Assembly (NCBI GenBank): GCA_023133395.1
Contig: JAGLWO010000367.1
Coordinates: 1 to 8,032, forward strand
Direction: 5' to 3'
Origin: Candidatus Cloacimonadota bacterium
GTDB lineage: Bacteria > Cloacimonadota > Cloacimonadia > Cloacimonadales > TCS61
DNA: 8,032 nucleotides
The notes below the pieces were generated by a model, which searched no databases, had not been told where the DNA came from, and saw nothing but the letters and a program-made list of their open reading frames with translations. A program made the position numbers and the translations under genes. This document shows, one piece after another, positions 7,501-8,032 of this stretch (the first letter of the stretch is position 1; each line of letters begins with the position of its first letter).

Positions 7501-8032
7501 TTATTCCTGTTGCCTGGAAATCACCATTGATTACGATCTTATCATTATCAAATTCACCATAGATGAGAGGTGGGGAATCCCAAGAATTTTCTATATAGAG
7601 CTTGTTATCTCCTGTTTCATAGAGTCCTGCGTAATAACCAATAAAAATATTTCCGGATTTACTGTGTGGTGACGTTCCACAGCCTGCCATATACCCTATT
7701 ATAGTATTGTTGGAGCCTTCCTGGTTATAACCATTTGCACCATGTCCTATTCCTAAATTAAATTCTCCACTGTTATTACCATTAAGCGCATAGGAACCAA
7801 AAGCAGTGTTATAGGATCCTGTACTAGAATAAAGTGCCCTATTCCCATTTGCAGTATTGTAGTTTCCTGTAATGTTAGTATAAAGCGCCTGATATCCACT
7901 TGCAGTGTTGTATTGTCCACCAGTATTTGCGTAGAGAGCCATATTTCCAACACCAACATTATAATTTTCTATACCATCGTCATTTGCACCTGAATCGGAA
8001 CCGAGGAAAACACTGTTACCACCTGTTTTCCC
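4214..8032 (-). CDS. Giant repeat fibre/adhesin-like protein with C-terminal peptidase S74 chaperone (5' end missing)
   Basis: The frame is open from the window edge at 8032 to a TAG stop at 4214, giving 1272 visible residues. The first ATG, at 7942, is internal: the 30 residues before it continue the same repeat (NSVFLGS, NVGVG). Numbering from 8032, the order is: repeat array A (22-141), linker, a unique segment (234-336) with SDHNHD and VGINDTTPS, array B (337-437), array C (536-672), array D (769-871), a Gly/Tyr-rich GVYGY region (963-1139), then the S74 domain (1153-1272). The repeat consensus is GxYNTAxGxxALxxNxS, about 17 residues, suggestive of a trimeric beta-roll or beta-helix fibre as in YadA heads and phage fibres. 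Such proteins are often annotated as tail fibre domain or chaperone of endosialidase. Low Cys and high Asn, Gly, Ser and Thr fit an extracellular protein. Signal peptide and promoter lie outside. Role in attachment is inferred. Confidence 0.9.
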   Translation of the reverse strand, partial: GKTGGNSVFLGSDSGANDDGIENYNVGVGNMALYANTGGQYNTASGYQALYTNITGNYNTANGNRALYSSTGSYNTAFGSYALNGNNSGEFNLGIGHGANGYNQEGSNNTIIGYMAGCGTSPHSKSGNIFIGYYAGLYETGDNKLYIENSWDSPPLIYGEFDNDKIVINGDFQATGITHDSSGDAGISGQMLSTTGIGTDWIDAGGTGDITAVTAGTGLTGGGTSGDVTLNVDLAGSGSATTVSRSDHNHDPDYVNETDLDHLDADDGSPDSVVYVNNEGYVGINDTTPSYQLDVGGEINISSGSAYKIDGNDILHCKGDIYSIFLGNGSGSSITTGDYNTFIGPYAGASNTEGDYNTFIGNSAGYSNTTGYTNTFIGLSAGASNIGGRANVYLGINSGGSNVNGMNNTFLGYGTGYNNTGISNIFIGNEAGYNETGSNKLYIENSQSSYPLIYGDFTAGSEIVKINGDFQATGELRDSDDQPGTSGQVLSSTATGTDWVDVNVGAEEINDLTDGKSDGSSVFLGSGAGTSDGGTDNYNVGVGISALHTNISGTYNTANGYKSLYSNDDGTCNTANGYQALYTNSTGDYNTANGNSALFHNTGSSNTAFGSYSLNRNTSGEYNIGIGSEANRYNQEGSQNTIIGYRAGRGTADHNKSGNIFLGYRAGYYETESNKLYIENSISSSPLIYGEFDNDYVEINGDFKVTGILYDDDHDAGTSGQVLSSTGSGTDWVDAAGGAEEIDDLTDGKTGGNSVFLGSGAGTSDDGTDNDNVGVGYSALFANISGIRNTANGYEALHFNTGSGNTAFGSYTLYHNTSGEYNVGIGNNTNYFNQEGSQNTIIGYKAGRGTGYHSKSGNIFLGYKAGYYETESNKLYIENSDGFPPLIYGEFDNNYIKINGSFEVAGILYDDDHDAGTSGQVLSSTGIGTNWVNPPTGDITAVTAGTGLNGGGTSGDVTLNVDVPLNLIGNVSYTNSVIKSENTGTGHGVAGFHNSSGNYGLLGVSTCGVHGRNYSNDGYGVYGYNIATTGSGVYGYSTGLYAGYFNSNYNSDDTHVIHAEFTGTGNYDARAVYGKSIPADGYGCGGYFEGGYLGIYGKVIPTGSDVYVGVYGYVYGGSGTNYGIYGTAGGGSTNYAGFFNGNVHVTGTFTNPSDERFKENVQPFKNALSKIKLMNVHTFNFKQMEEEKQLVLPEGEQIGLIAQELEEILPELVVNNVHAYDKNEGIEGAEKNVETIEYKGINYIGLIPVLIEAMKEQQQQIEELKQQIAELK
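4616..5146 (-). repeat. Gly/Tyr-rich GVYGY region of the S74 protein
   Basis: Visible residues 963-1139 contain irregular copies of a short G-x-Y-G pattern: GHGVAGF, YGLLGV, CGVHGR, YGVYGY, SGVYGY, LGIYGK, VGVYGY and YGIYGT, alternating with AGYFNSN, GGYFEGG and AGFFNGN. It lies directly before the S74 domain and is unlike the Asn-Thr-Ala arrays, so it is probably the shaft or tip just upstream of the cleavage site. Similar regions occur in other S74 proteins. Copies are divergent, and boundaries are approximate. Confidence 0.65.
5147..5224 (-). repeat. GDITAV linker, copy 2
   Basis: This 26-residue linker reads GDITAVTAGTGL, then NGGGTSGDV and TLNVD. It matches the copy at 7334-7411 at every residue but one (Asn for Thr), while the DNA differs mainly at third codon positions. 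It closes array D and leads into the GVYGY region. Such linkers are common between modules of S74 fibre proteins. Confidence 0.8.
5420..5728 (-). repeat. Repeat array D of the S74 protein (shortest NTA array)
   Basis: Visible residues 769-871. After the opening NVGVG unit come one GxxNTANGYEALxxNT unit, one GxxNTAFGSYTLxxNTS unit and a GEYNVGIG unit, then the conserved NQEGSQNTIIGYKAG and GNIFLGYKAG segments, followed by KLYIENS. It has three 16-17-residue units between fixed borders, against five in array C and four in array A. The flanking DNA is almost the same as that of array C. Confidence 0.8.
6017..6427 (-). repeat. Repeat array C of the S74 protein (longest NTA array)
   Basis: Visible residues 536-672. 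Between the NVGVG opening unit and the NQEG segment there are five units of 16-17 residues: GTYNTANG, GTCNTANG, GDYNTANG, GSSNTAFG and GEYNIGIG. The array is followed by KLYIENS and PLIYGEFDND as in arrays A and D. It exceeds array D by exactly two 17-residue units (102 bases), consistent with unit gain or loss by recombination or slippage. Confidence 0.8.
6722..7024 (-). repeat. Repeat array B of the S74 protein (divergent FIG-type units)
   Basis: Visible residues 337-437 are six units, five of 17 and one of 16 residues, with a different consensus from the other arrays: GxxNTFIGxxAGxSNxx instead of NTAxGxxAL. It opens with GDYNTFIG twice and ends ETGSNKLYIENS, the same closing segment as the other arrays. 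It has no NSVFLGS head like arrays C and D, but follows a unique segment ending SIFLGNGSG. Confidence 0.8.
7025..7333 (-). other. Unique spacer between arrays A and B of the S74 protein
   Basis: Visible residues 234-336 are not repeated elsewhere in the window. They carry SRSDHNHDPDYVNE, resembling His/Asp-rich joints of phage-type fibre proteins, then YVNNEGYVGINDTTPSYQL and DVGGEINISSG, a segment often found in S74 proteins just before repeat arrays. His-rich motifs in such fibres can bind metal at the trimer axis; that is an inference here. Confidence 0.6.
7334..7411 (-). repeat. GDITAV linker, copy 1
   Basis: This is the first copy of the 26-residue GDITAVTAGTGL linker, ending TLNVD, 2187 bases (729 codons) from the copy at 5147-5224. 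It joins array A to the unique spacer, whereas arrays B and C are closed by a different linker, AEEINDLTDGK or AEEIDDLTDGK (around 6485-6525 and 5786-5822). Confidence 0.8.
7610..7969 (-). repeat. Repeat array A of the S74 protein
   Basis: Visible residues 22-141. The units are NVGVGNMALYANTG, GQYNTASGYQAL, GNYNTANGNRAL, GSYNTAFGSYAL and GEFNLGIGHGAN, then NQEGSNNTIIGYMAG, GNIFIGYYAG and KLYIENS. The ATG at 7942 falls inside the first unit, which shows it is not the gene start. Bases 7845-7912 match 6252-6319 of array C at 61 of 68 positions by hand count, mostly with silent differences. Confidence 0.8.

Noticed and set aside
5420..7969. Regularly spaced repeats of about 51 bases resembling a CRISPR array
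   Set aside because: The repeats are degenerate, in frame and coding, with no unique spacers and no cas genes. They are protein repeats.
4214..8032. Diversity-generating retroelement target or prophage tail fibre
   Set aside because: No reverse transcriptase, template repeat or other phage gene is visible. The repeats differ mostly at silent positions rather than at adenines.

Overview
All three genes in this window read on the minus strand, and all three look exported. The likely source is an uncultured bacterium of the Fibrobacteres-Chlorobi-Bacteroidetes (FCB) group, with Cloacimonadota as my best guess and Marinimicrobia or Bacteroidota as alternatives. The reasons are an AT-rich sequence, a C-terminal sorting domain with the NYPNPFNPTTTI motif ending in KMLLIK (type IX secretion style), a secreted protein built from SxNY repeats plus a fibronectin fold, and a huge Asn/Gly/Thr-rich repeat protein closed by a peptidase S74 chaperone domain. 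Taxonomy is inferred from protein style only; no marker gene is present.

Layout in the direction of transcription, from high to low coordinates. (1) 8032-4214 is the 3' part of a very large tail-fibre-like or adhesin-like protein. Its start lies outside the window. The ATG at 7942 is internal, because the frame stays open to the window edge and the residues before it belong to the same repeat. The visible 1272 residues contain four arrays of about 17-residue repeats, two types of linker between arrays, a Gly/Tyr-rich region and a C-terminal S74 intramolecular chaperone with a coiled-coil tail. (2) 4185-3718, 28 bases downstream and probably in the same operon, is a 155-residue secreted protein with three SxNY motifs and a fibronectin type III-like domain. 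(3) 3717-2955 is an intergenic stretch of 763 bases without a convincing gene. It holds several perfect inverted repeats, one of them a 15-base palindrome family with three copies. (4) 2954-9 is a secreted M1-family zinc aminopeptidase with a fibronectin-like domain, a glutamine-amidotransferase-like or Rossmann-like domain, and a C-terminal sorting domain.

Together the genes suggest a cell-surface or secreted function: a trimeric self-chaperoned fibre, a small secreted partner, and separately transcribed surface proteolysis. No phage structural, replication or lysis genes are visible, so the S74 protein is better read as a cellular surface protein than as a phage tail fibre, although the window is too short to exclude a prophage. 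I see no CRISPR array, transposase, tRNA or rRNA.
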